A DNA stretch of 64,000 nucleotides from the NCBI RefSeq assembly GCF_000003815.2, contig NC_049995.1, positions 15,783,163-15,847,162 on the forward strand, read 5' to 3'. This stretch comes from Branchiostoma floridae. Taxonomy: Eukaryota > Chordata > Leptocardii > Amphioxiformes > Branchiostomatidae. The position numbers and the translations under genes were made by a program. This document shows positions 55,464-64,000 of the stretch, piece after piece (within the stretch, counting starts at the first letter, position 1; every line of letters begins with the position of its first letter). The notes under the pieces are model-generated. The model had not been told where the DNA came from. It made no database searches and saw nothing but the letters and a program-made list of their open reading frames with translations.

Positions 55464-55836
55464 ACACAACCTATAACTAGACACTTTCTCATGGGCTGAT
55501 GGTATTAGATAACGTTTTCGTTCTTATTTCTGAAACAACTACACGTTAAACAAATGGAAAGGTGCTTCTGTCTGTTTGTTTTTTAATAGATAATGCTGTA
55601 AGGTGCATGGATTTTTTGTGGATGCGGCTTTGACTGAGAGAGAAGTTTGATACGAGGGGCGTTCAATAAGTAATAACTCTAACCCACTTCCAGTTGTCTG
55701 ATCTAGATGAAATTTTGCATGTGTAATGATAAGTATCTCTATAGGTAATGTTGCAAAAAAAGAGCTCTGAACTAATTGTGGTTTCTGATTTACTGGTGTT
55801 TGAACTGAGTCAGGTGCGAAATGGACCAGGTGTGAA

Positions 55837-56145
55837 ATGGAGCCATTTGAGTGTCGCGCAGTGATCCAGTTTTTGTATTTGAAAGGACGCACACCAATGG
55901 AGACTTTTGATGAAATGGAAGAAACTTATGGTGATGATGCCCCATCATATGACCTTGTAAAACGCTGGCATCCTGAATTCAAACATGGCCGGAAGTCTGT
56001 GGAAACAGCTTCCAGACCTGGTCGTTCCTCTTGTGCCATTGATGAGGCATCTGTTGAAGGACCAACCTGGGATGTCCTACAAAAACGGTGTCCAGAGCTG
56101 CATCAAACAATGGGAGAAATGCATAACTCCGGGTGGTTCCTATGA
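55837..56145 (+). pseudogene. Mariner transposase remnant (N-terminal domain)
   Basis: The first ~65 residues are a recognisable mariner N-terminal helix-turn-helix domain (CRAVIQFLYLKGRTP, DAPSYDLVKRW, SRPGRS). The frame then jumps to a short C-terminal-like stretch and stops. The catalytic D-D-D core is missing, so this copy cannot encode an active enzyme. Confidence 0.85.
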
Positions 56146-56212
56146 AGAGAAAGACTAATAACTGTGCCAAGTTTCATTAATTTCCTGCTATGGGAAATGA
56201 GTCAGAGTTATT

Positions 56213-56945
56213 ACCTCCATGAAATGTCATGGAATGGAGGTTATATTTTCTGTTATGTGTCTCTGTCTGTGTAGATGATTACTCAAGAACGGCTGGATGG
56301 ATTGGTTTCATACTTGTTGTGTTGGTGGGCTGTGATGAAAGCTCGAATCGATGAGATCTTGGGCGCCGTATCTGTCGTTATAATCGATGTAATAATATCA
56401 GAAATCGCCCCTATATTTGAGATATATTGGTACAGGCATCGTGCTGTATGTGTTTGTTAATGGGCTTAGCTGCAAGCAGATAGTGAGGTGACAGCTGTTT
56501 GGGGAACCCCCAGTAGTTTTATTTATGTCTGCTTAGGACTGTTTGAAATATTTGTAACAGTTGGCACAGTAGTTACCTCCATGAAATGTCATGGAGGTTA
56601 TATTTTCTGTTATGTGTCTGTGTCTGTGTACAAGATTACTCAGGAACGGCTGGATGGATTGGTTTCATACTTGTTGTGTTGGTGGACTGTGATGAAAGCT
56701 CGAATCGATGTGATTTTGGGCGCCGTATCTGTCGTTATAATCGATGTAATAATATCAGAAATCCCCCCTATATCTGCGATATATTGGAACAGGCATCGTG
56801 CTTTAAGTGTTTGTTAATGGGCTTAGCTCCAAGCAGATAGTGAGGTGATTTGTATGACAGCTGTTTGGGGAACCCCGAGTTTTTTTAATATGATGATTAG
56901 TTTTATTTATGTCTGCTTAGGATATCATGGAGATGTCAAGCGTAA
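56213..56945 (+). repeat. 362-bp tandem duplication headed by a 24-bp palindrome
   Basis: ACCTCCATGAAATGTCATGG starts at 56213 and 56575. The second copy reads on as a perfect hairpin ACCTCCATGA / TCATGGAGGT. Both units share GAACGGCTGGATGGATTGGT. Confidence 0.85.
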
Positions 56946-57370
56946 GTATAATTGTAAGAAGTTGAGGTACATTTAACGGTAATACTTAACAGGTATGGAT
57001 TTCTCACATACTGTACTGCTGATTTGAGTGACATGGTGATTAAAATGCCATTAGGTCCTCTCATCTTAGATGGGTTGGGTGTCAGAAGTTTTATGGGCGA
57101 TACAGATGTTCTGATTTCGTTACGATAAGGGACAGTTGTTAGTTGTCTCTTTTGTAGCCAATGGTACTTGATTTTTAGCAGACGGGGTTGGCGCCAAGTA
57201 TTCATCTTACAGTTGATGTAGGGCTATCAGAGGAAAGTGTGCATCTCATTTTTGTACCGTGTGAACAGCTGATGTTATGACATATTGGTGGAAAATCAAA
57301 TCACCATCTGACTAAAGTTGGCCACATCTCTTTAGCTTCGCCAAGAAGCTTATGTTTTTGCCGACTTGGG

Positions 57371-58040
57371 TCTGTATGTAGGTCAACAGGATATAACTCG
57401 AGAAATTGTGGATGGAACTTTTTTATTTTTTGCAGGTGTGTAGCGGCTGTTTAAAGGCATGCCTAGTTCGAAAATGGGTTACCTGGCGTTTTCCTATGGT
57501 ACATTAGCGAGCTTGGTATTTTTTTGGGTGTTTTTTCGGGAGGCATAAGTCAAAATGTAGCTGGGCGATTTCCACGATATTTGGCAGGTCTGTAGCGGTT
57601 GTGGAAAGGATTGCCATGTGCGAGAATGGTTTAGCTACCTTTTACCTTTGGTGCTGTAGCTGGCTTTGTATGTAAGTGCGTTTGTCTGTAAGCAAGATAA
57701 CTCGAGATGTTCTTGATGGATGTTAATGATATTTGGTTGATAGGTAGGGGACACAGAAAGGAAGGTCAAGTTCGATAATGGGCCTCCTGGCAAATTGTTT
57801 TGGTACTGCAAGTGAGCATCAAAGTTTGCGCCTAAATTTTCCAGAAGTGCCAGGTTCGTGATTTTTTACTGGTGGATAGCTGTTGGTACTAGGAGTCAAT
57901 GGTCTAATTTTGGGCCCCCTAGCAGCTTGTTTGGAATTGCAGTGGGTGTTATATTTCGTAACTTTTTAGATGGATAACTCCTGAGGGGATTGATGAATAT
58001 TTTTTGTTTGTTTTTGGTAGGTAGGTACTTTGGATGATTA
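57371..58040 (+). repeat. Highly diverged tandem array inside the nested insertion
   Basis: About five units of 130-150 bp share GATAACTCGAGA, GATATTTGG.AGGT.TGTAG and TGGGCC.CCT.GCA blocks in the same order. Confidence 0.6.
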
Positions 58041-59338
58041 TCAACATAATGAGATGCAAATTATATAAATCACTCTGTATTTAATAAAATTTAATATAAT
58101 TACTTAGGGAAACTTCTATAACGGTTGAAAAATACTTGTGACGGAGTCACCTGAAAGGACTTGAATCGGCCCATAGATGTCTAAAAATAGAGAAAAAGTA
58201 GGTCAAAAGAGCCAGTGGAAGCAGAGGCTCCCTGATAAACAGACGTTGTCTTGGAAGCATGAAATTCTGATTGACCAGGGATGTTACTAGGTCATCCGTG
58301 TACTATTCCGCCAGGCTGGAGTCTGGTAGAGACTACTGGCTGAAAAAATGCCTATAAATGGTCATGGTTCATGTTAGCAAAATACAAAGCCTGACCGTGT
58401 CCAACACGTATCTATAAAATTAAGCAATTAAATAGCTTGCTGAATTGATGTCAATACGACGGCACACAGCAAAGGATTCATAGCAGTTGAAATATAACAT
58501 ATCTATATACAAGTGTTGCTTATATCTATATACAGATCAACAATAAAAGCAACACTATATCATGGGAACGGTAAAAATGTAGTAGAGGGAACTTGACGAA
58601 TATCACTTGATATAAAGATGTAGAGCTAATATCTACGAGACACTTCAGGTGTATTTTCTTATGATGGACTGCAAGGAAACTTGGTGTTCCATGTGCCAGT
58701 AACACAACATGGGTCTAAACAAACGAATAAGCACTATGTAAAGTCAGTAATATAACATAATTGAACAATGACGGCTTGTAACACATAGTACTTACATCTG
58801 TGAACTAGGTTAAAACAACAAGTGACCAAGTGCTGGGACAAGACAAACCCAACATGTTGAAGAACAGCACTTAGGTCAAAAGGGTCACCGTCAATTATCC
58901 ACGCATTCCTCAACTCTTAACAGAGATGTCATGTTGTAAGGGAAAGGTCGGCTAGAAAGAACTGACATCATTGCGAGAAATACAAATCGCCAAAGGTGAC
59001 AGGCGGCTGTCATCGGACAGTCGCAGAAATCATAACCTTAGACTCTGTAATATACCTCTGACTTAACTCGCTACTGCAAAACTTTACTTTCTATTTTCAT
59101 GAGATTGAAACAAACGTTCACCAAGGCGGGGGTCGTAGCAATCCTTACATATGGCCCTTAGATGACCCTTGGTGAGTTAAAAAGTTCCGTAAATTGGAAG
59201 GAACAACAGTGGCCGGGGTTTGGTGAGTGACGAATGCAATTATCGGCGTGACTTCCTGTGGTTTCCAGGTTTCCAAGACCTACCCACATACCAAATATCA
59301 CTTCAATCCATTCAGCCGGTCTTCAATTTGCTGGTTTC
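58041..59338. other. Interior of the nested insertion, no gene seen
   Basis: No transposase or reverse transcriptase motif is recognised in any frame. The insertion is therefore non-autonomous or unclassified. Confidence 0.45.
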
Positions 59339-59383
59339 TACATACATACATACATACATACATACATACAAACATACATACAA
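59339..59383 (+). repeat. CATA/CATACA microsatellite
   Basis: A run of ACATACATACATAC units. Confidence 0.95.
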
Positions 59384-60000
59384 ACGCTACCCAAAACATA
59401 ACCAGCTCTCCGAAAGTAATTATGACAACACAAAATAGAACAGTAACCTCATACCTGTACAAATTGTTCTGATTATGCAAAGACATTCATTCACATCGCC
59501 AAAAAATTTGCTGCATTATGTACACCAACAGAATAGACTAATCTACTCACAATGTTCATAATCCAACCAACCACTACATGTGACTAGATAACATATGGAC
59601 TTATACACATTAATCATTCAAAAAGAACGATCTTCCATAGAAATTGTTTATTTGGCGAAGATCTGTGTTCGAGGAACTCTAGTCTTCTTTCTGAGTTTCC
59701 CAACTTCCTCCCACAACACCGCTCTGAGGCACATAGTCGAACCTCAATAATGCTGACAACCTTAGACAGTTTAAATGCCAAACATCAAGCTTAAGGAACA
59801 CCACGCTACCATATGCCGTCGGCCTCTTAAACGCACATTACACAATTAAGTGTCACATTTTAATAATTACTAATCAGATGGACATCCTCTGTGTCATTAA
59901 ATAAATACACCACTACTTTCCCATAACATTTATAACCATTACTCTCAAATACAACCGACTATAAACATACATACCATCCACAAAAAAGCAATAAATATTT
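59384..60000. other. End of the nested insertion, no gene seen
   Basis: No coding signal. The stretch ends with CATGGAGGT near 60001. Confidence 0.4.
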
Positions 60001-60334
60001 CATGGAGGTATGAGGTCCCCGAACTCTAGTTACTTATTGAACGCCCCTCGTAGGCTGCTAGAATCATAATCATCATCCACAGTGCTCTGCCTCTACAGTA
60101 TTTGAAGAGTCCTGTAGCTGCATTCAGTCTTTCTTCATCTTTTTTCCACAGTGCTTTATTTACATCCTGCAAGCTTCCTTTAGTTAGCTCTTTGAGTTTC
60201 TTTGTTGTTGTAGCCCTCTGTGTTTTAGGTCTGCTTTTTAATAGTCTTCAGTCTGAATTGTCTTACAACCTTTCCTATTGGACATCTGAAATTGCCTTCA
60301 TTCAGAGTATAAAAGACCTGTTTCTTGCAGATCA

Positions 60335-60460
60335 CTTCAGTGTCACTGACGAAGGAAAGTGGATTCTTTCCGAAACGTCTGACCGTTTCAAAACCATATC
60401 CAGTTGCTTGAGTAACTATTTTTGGCGTATCTTATTACCTGGATGTCTAACCTACATCGA
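60335..60460 (+). repeat. Dispersed repeat with TACCTGGATGTCTAACCTACAT
   Basis: CAGTGTCACTGACGAAGGAA, CCGAAACGTCTGACCGTTTC and CTTATTACCTGGATGTCTAA match 38998-39085 and 39822-39900. The 198-codon open frame across it (60102-60698) is of unknown meaning and probably not a gene. Confidence 0.7.
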
Positions 60461-60666
60461 CGTGCTTTTTAATAGCAAACTGATCAGGTTGACACAGTGT
60501 CTTCCCTTGCGTGCCTTGAATCTGCTGGAGCCTAGTATGGAGAATTCGAGGGCTTTTTGTGCAGGTGTGTCTTGTGGCATCCTGAGGATGCGTCCAAACA
60601 TGGAGCACCCTGATTGCTCAACTTTTGCAGAGAGGGGTGTGGTGTTGCAGGTTCTGTGTAGAGTGC

Positions 60667-60885
60667 TTAACGCTAGTTCACCTTTATCCGCGGGGTAACC
60701 TATATCCGTTGCTTTTAAAAACGGTGTATAACGATATCAAGACGACGGATGGTAGTTATAAACTGCGATATCTTGAAAATGTTGCAATTTGAAACCACTG
60801 TCCGCGGACTTGATATCCCTCAATACCCTGTTTTCAAAAGCAACGGATAAAGGTTACCCCGGGGATAAAGGTTATCTAGCGTTAA
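60667..60885. mobile_element. ~220-bp MITE, copy 2 (AACGCTAGTT...)
   Basis: TTAACGCTAGTTCACCTTTA at the left and CTAGCGTTAA at the right. TTAA is present on both sides. Confidence 0.85.
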
Positions 60886-61775
60886 AACATGATACGATTT
60901 AGTGATTTTTGTAGGTGGGGGCAGATGATGCCATGGATAACTGGAGTCACAATAGCATGCTGTGTACCAATGGCGTAATACTTAATGATGTGCAAATACT
61001 TGATGGCATCTTTTGACAAAACGGGAGCACAGAACGCATACAGTTGACATGATATGAGAGCACCCACATTTTCACGTTTAAAACAAGTGTTGACGGTCGA
61101 TAATTTCAAATTGTTTTTTTAAAGGAGAATGACAAGGTTATATATAGTATGTCCTGTGAGTGACAGAAATCAAACCGGTAACTTAGTCTGATATGATGAA
61201 ATGGAGTACAATGTGTCATTATCATAATTTATCAACTTGAATTTGGCGTTCAGCTGACATTCTAGCCTTTAATGGACGTTAAATTGATTTCATGTGATGA
61301 TGTATTTGTGTAATTTTGTGCAATTGTGACTATTGGATTGCAGATAATGCATATATTTGTGTGTATGTAATAAACCGCAAGTAAAACTGTCTGAGTCTAA
61401 CTTGAGTCATGATTCTGGCTGGGCGGTAATATCTTTTCATGAAACAGCAAATTATAGTACAATTTGTTTTAGCATATTACTGGTTATACTATGTGTTCGA
61501 GAAGAGTAGTTCCCATACTTGCTAACTTGCGTTGGTGCATTTCCAACCTATATTAGTTTATATCTAATCTGAACCACAGAAACATACAATACTTCAGCAA
61601 TAATACTTCCCTCCCCATGAAGATACTTTACTTTCTACTGTTTCATGGCTTCAGGAATCTAAGAAGTAAGATGTCCCCAAGACACCCAGCAAGATTCTGT
61701 TTAATTGTATTTGACCGTTTTGTACATTTTGTTATAAACATCTTTAATATGAAGTAACAGTATTCATATTCACAC
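60886..61775. other. Intergenic, no gene seen
   Basis: An AATAAA lies near 61369 in + orientation, without a gene assigned to it. Confidence 0.4.

Positions 61776-61780
<5 letters not shown>

Positions 61781-61838
<58 letters not shown>
61781..61838 (+). repeat. CA dinucleotide microsatellite
   Basis: About 29 CA units. Confidence 0.98.
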
Positions 61839-61844
<6 letters not shown>

Positions 61845-61935
61845 TAAAGAAAAAAACACTTCTGAATCTGAAACACATTTGGTCTTTGCAATATATTGAC
61901 AATCATGAAATTTCCATACATTAGCTTTGAACAGA

Positions 61936-62155
61936 TAACGCTAGTTCACCTTTATCCGTAGGGTCACCTTTATCCGTTCCTTTTAAGAACAATGTATTCA
62001 GGGGTATTCAGTCGACAGATGGTGGTTTCAAACTGCAATATTTTGAAAATATGACAATTTGAAACTACCGTCCATCGACTTGATATCCTTGGATACCCTG
62101 TTTAGCAACACAACGGATATAGGTTACCCCGCGGATAAAGGTGAACTAACGTTAA
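61936..62155. mobile_element. ~220-bp MITE, copy 3 (AACGCTAGTT...)
   Basis: TAACGCTAGTTCACCTTTAT at the left and GGATAAAGGTGAACTAACGT at the right. Confidence 0.85.
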
Positions 62156-62449
62156 TGTCTGTTATCATTGATTCCATTCATATTCAATTGGGTGAGCTTT
62201 AAGCTCATTCTAACTTAATGAATTGATAAACATCAAATATACACATGTAGTACATGACATTGTACATGTACATGTACTTGGGTCTACATGTACATGTACT
62301 TGGGTCTTTAACCATCACTGTCAATTAATCATCTATGCAACATAATCACTGTCATATAATAAGATTTACAAAGCATGTTCGCCATTTTTGTTCAGCAAGT
62401 ATAAATCTTAAATCATATAAGATTTGCTTCCCATTTCTACTTCACTGTG

Positions 62450-63060
62450 GCCAGGTCATACCAAAGACTCTAAAATGGTACATTTCTTTCTCTGCTTAGT
62501 ACTCAGCACTTACATTTTGTACAAGTATGAAAAGGGATAAAGGAGTTAAACCAGGGCTCTAGCCAGCTCGAATTTTTTTCCGTCAGCCAATTCCCATTGT
62601 TGCGAAAACACTATTCCAGGAGTTAGAGAGACTGAACTGAGACCTTGAAAAACGGGTTTTAATGAGATTATCGTATGCGAAAGGGCACCGACACACATTG
62701 TCAACAATCACAACAATAGCAAAACAAACAGCGTGTGGCTTTTACGGCTGTGGATGGCTTTTACGGCTGTGGACGGCGTCCCCAAGCAGCCTGTAGCTTC
62801 CACCAAGGAGCTTTTATCAGATTTTTGTCCGTCAAGGTTGACGGATTGGTTTTAAAAATTTTCCGTCAAACGCAGCAAATTTCCGTCAATTGACAGAAAA
62901 ACGGATGCTGGCTAGAGCCCTGAGTTAAACACACTTCACTGCCAGGGGATGCTGTGCTGTGGTGTCTTGCACAAATGTGTGGCCCAAGGGCTATCAAAAC
63001 AGAGATGGGCATCACCCCTATGTGCATCTGTTACAGACGCACGGGTGCCTTTAACTAACT
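62450..63060 (+). repeat. SINE split by a hAT-like element
   Basis: The left part (62450-62551) matches the body of the SINE at 24885-25085. The right part (62923-63060) continues with TGTCTTGCACAAATGTGTGG. The element at 62552-62922 lies between, with AGTTAAAC duplicated. Confidence 0.7.
62552..62922. mobile_element. hAT-like MITE (CAGGGCTCTAGCCAGC), 8-bp TSD AGTTAAAC
   Basis: The ends are CAGGGCTCTAGCCAGC and GCTGGCTAGAGCCCTG. A perfect AGTTAAAC duplication lies at 62544-62551 and 62923-62930. TTTCCGTCAA words are subterminal. The middle carries the ~100-bp segment shared with 13468-13573. Confidence 0.92.
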
Positions 63061-63491
63061 AACTTCATAGTTTGTAGCTGACTGTACAAAAGTTGCTCTT
63101 ACATGTTTTTTCTGTTGTGTCAGTAAAACTTCTTCTATTACTTATAATGCTCATTGCCCTTCTGCAATTTACACAAAGAAATACAACTATAACAGTAGGT
63201 GGTACTTCATGCTAGTTATCATGTTAAAAATTGGATTTTGACTGTCATTGGTTACTAATCATAAGGCCTACGTCACAATTCCAAACCAGGGCTGCCCAGG
63301 CAGCTTTCAGGAAGTAAATTATGACATAAAAGACTCCAAACTACACATGACGTAAAGATAATACTAATAAAAGTAGTTGTGGGCATTATTTGTATATATT
63401 TTCATGTCTACATTTCTATTTTGAATTTCCACAAACAGCTGCTGTTTGGAAACGTGATGTTAGCCTAAGAAGGGGATGGTACCCAGGCTAC
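63061..63491. other. Downstream of the NPF-protein gene, no gene seen
   Basis: Possible 3' UTR of the - strand gene. A TGGTACCCAGGCTAC remnant of the AGCCTGAGTACC MITE lies at 63478-63492. Confidence 0.35.
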
Positions 63492-63508
63492 TGATGCATC
63501 ACAAAAAC

Positions 63509-63655
63509 TTAAAATTCGTCGCCAAAAGGATTGGTGCTCTCTGGTTCATCTAGGAAAGGATTGTTGGCGTCGTCTTTGTCGAGGAAAGGGTTGGCAGCGG
63601 CAGCCGGTTTGGGGGCCAGTTTCGAGGCTGGTTTTACTTCAGGAGGTTCCATGAA
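63509..63655 (-). pseudogene. Tandem copy of the NPF-protein C-terminal coding segment
   Basis: It lies 169 bp from the main copy and is about 90% identical, from FMEPPEVKPASK through two NPFLD motifs to NPFGDEF and its own TAA (63509-63511). The main copy stops before reaching it and no good acceptor precedes it, so it is probably untranslated 3' UTR sequence. Confidence 0.75.
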
Positions 63656-63677
63656 GGTACTGATGCATCATAAAAGT

Positions 63678-63884
63678 TTAGAACTCGTCGCCAAAAGGAT
63701 TGGTGCTCTCTGGTTCATCTAGGAAGGGATTGTTGGCGTCGTCTTCGTCGAGGAATGGGTTGGCAGCAGCGGCAGCGGCTGGTTTTGGTGCCGGTTTGGA
63801 CGCAGGTTTCACGTCAGGCGGCTCCATGAAGGGGTTTCCACCGGTGGGTGGCGGCGCGGCGGGAGAATCGGTTATCAGCGTGAC
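63678..63884 (-). CDS. C-terminal exon of an NPF-motif (EH-domain-binding) protein
   Basis: After a CATCCACCCAG acceptor on the - strand, 68 codons run to TAA (63678-63680). The peptide is rich in Pro, Ala, Asp and Glu and has four NPF motifs: NPFMEPP, NPFLDEDD, NPFLDEPE and the C-terminal NPFGDEF. NPF tripeptides flanked by acidic residues bind EH domains (EHD, Eps15 and related endocytic proteins), so this is likely the disordered tail of a membrane-trafficking protein. I cannot name the family. The rest of the gene lies to the right of the window. Confidence 0.7.
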   Translation of the reverse strand, partial: VTLITDSPAAPPPTGGNPFMEPPDVKPASKPAPKPAAAAAANPFLDEDDANNPFLDEPESTNPFGDEF

Positions 63885-64000
63885 CTGGGTGGATGGAAAA
63901 ATGGTATTATGTACTAAATTCTGGTGAGATTGAGGTATGAATTATAGTAAGCTAAATACATAGTGAATGCTGCAATGGCTTTAAATGTTATTAGGCTCAT
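63885..64000 (-). other. Intron of the NPF-protein gene
   Basis: Non-coding sequence before the acceptor of the last exon. No other feature is seen. Confidence 0.5.

Larger units (their letters stand above)
55653..60050. mobile_element. Gutted mariner element, TA flanks, with nested 3.8-kb insertion
   Basis: The ends are identical 21-bp inverted repeats (CGAGGGGCGTTCAATAAGTA...), flanked by TA at 55651-55652 and 60051-60052. A truncated transposase lies at 55837-56145. The right TIR region is split by a long insertion bounded by ACCTCCATG (56213) and CATGGAGGT (60001-60009). Confidence 0.82.

Noticed and set aside
60102-60698. 198-codon open frame with a hydrophobic start
   Set aside because: It runs through a dispersed repeat and into the AACGCTAGTT MITE, with no homology recognised and no splice signals.

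Overview
The window looks like invertebrate-chordate genomic DNA, most likely lancelet (Branchiostoma). That assignment is an inference. It rests on spliced genes with GT-AG introns, a single NKAIN gene with the family's intron phases, and a very dense population of TIR-bearing mobile elements. Three assembly gaps are present (385-484, 4567-4798, 35782-35881).

Layout. The 3' end of a MED16-like Mediator subunit gene (+ strand, last two exons 952-1098 and 2045-2171) is followed by a complete seven-exon NKAIN gene (+ strand, 3783-46653, predicted 204 aa). The NKAIN first intron is 36.5 kb. The C-terminal exon of an NPF-motif protein lies on the - strand at the right edge (63678-63884), with a tandem copy of its coding segment just beyond its stop. 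Most of the rest is transposon-derived.

The main discovery candidate sits in NKAIN intron 1. It is a 16.6-kb segment (4799-21437) bounded by matching terminal inverted repeats (CAGTACCAGCA...). It holds two divergently oriented, intron-containing genes. One is an apparently intact Tc1-type DD34E transposase (- strand, 4 exons, 337 aa). The other is a 753-aa protein (+ strand, 5 exons) with an acidic/basic N-terminal part, 18 TPEV repeats, a predicted coiled coil, an Asn/Pro/Gln-rich repeat and a BEN-like C-terminus. The space between the two genes carries a 150-bp tandem repeat. A TA dinucleotide directly follows the right end, as expected for Tc1/mariner. The left flank is hidden in a gap. 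I read this as a giant Tc1/mariner element with a BEN-domain cargo or accessory gene.

A second theme is splice-site duplication inside NKAIN. The acceptor and first part of exon 3 have been amplified into about ten ~63-bp tandem units just upstream of the real exon. The end of exon 4 with its donor is duplicated 69 bp downstream, creating a possible in-frame 23-residue extension.

A third theme is a set of hAT-like non-autonomous elements with CAGGG...CCCTG ends. Several have clear 5-bp or 8-bp target duplications, and each subfamily has its own short subterminal motif. Other elements include a ~220-bp MITE in three full copies, a pogo/Tigger-like MITE, a gutted mariner with a nested 3.8-kb insertion, foldback elements, tRNA-derived SINEs, minisatellites and microsatellites.
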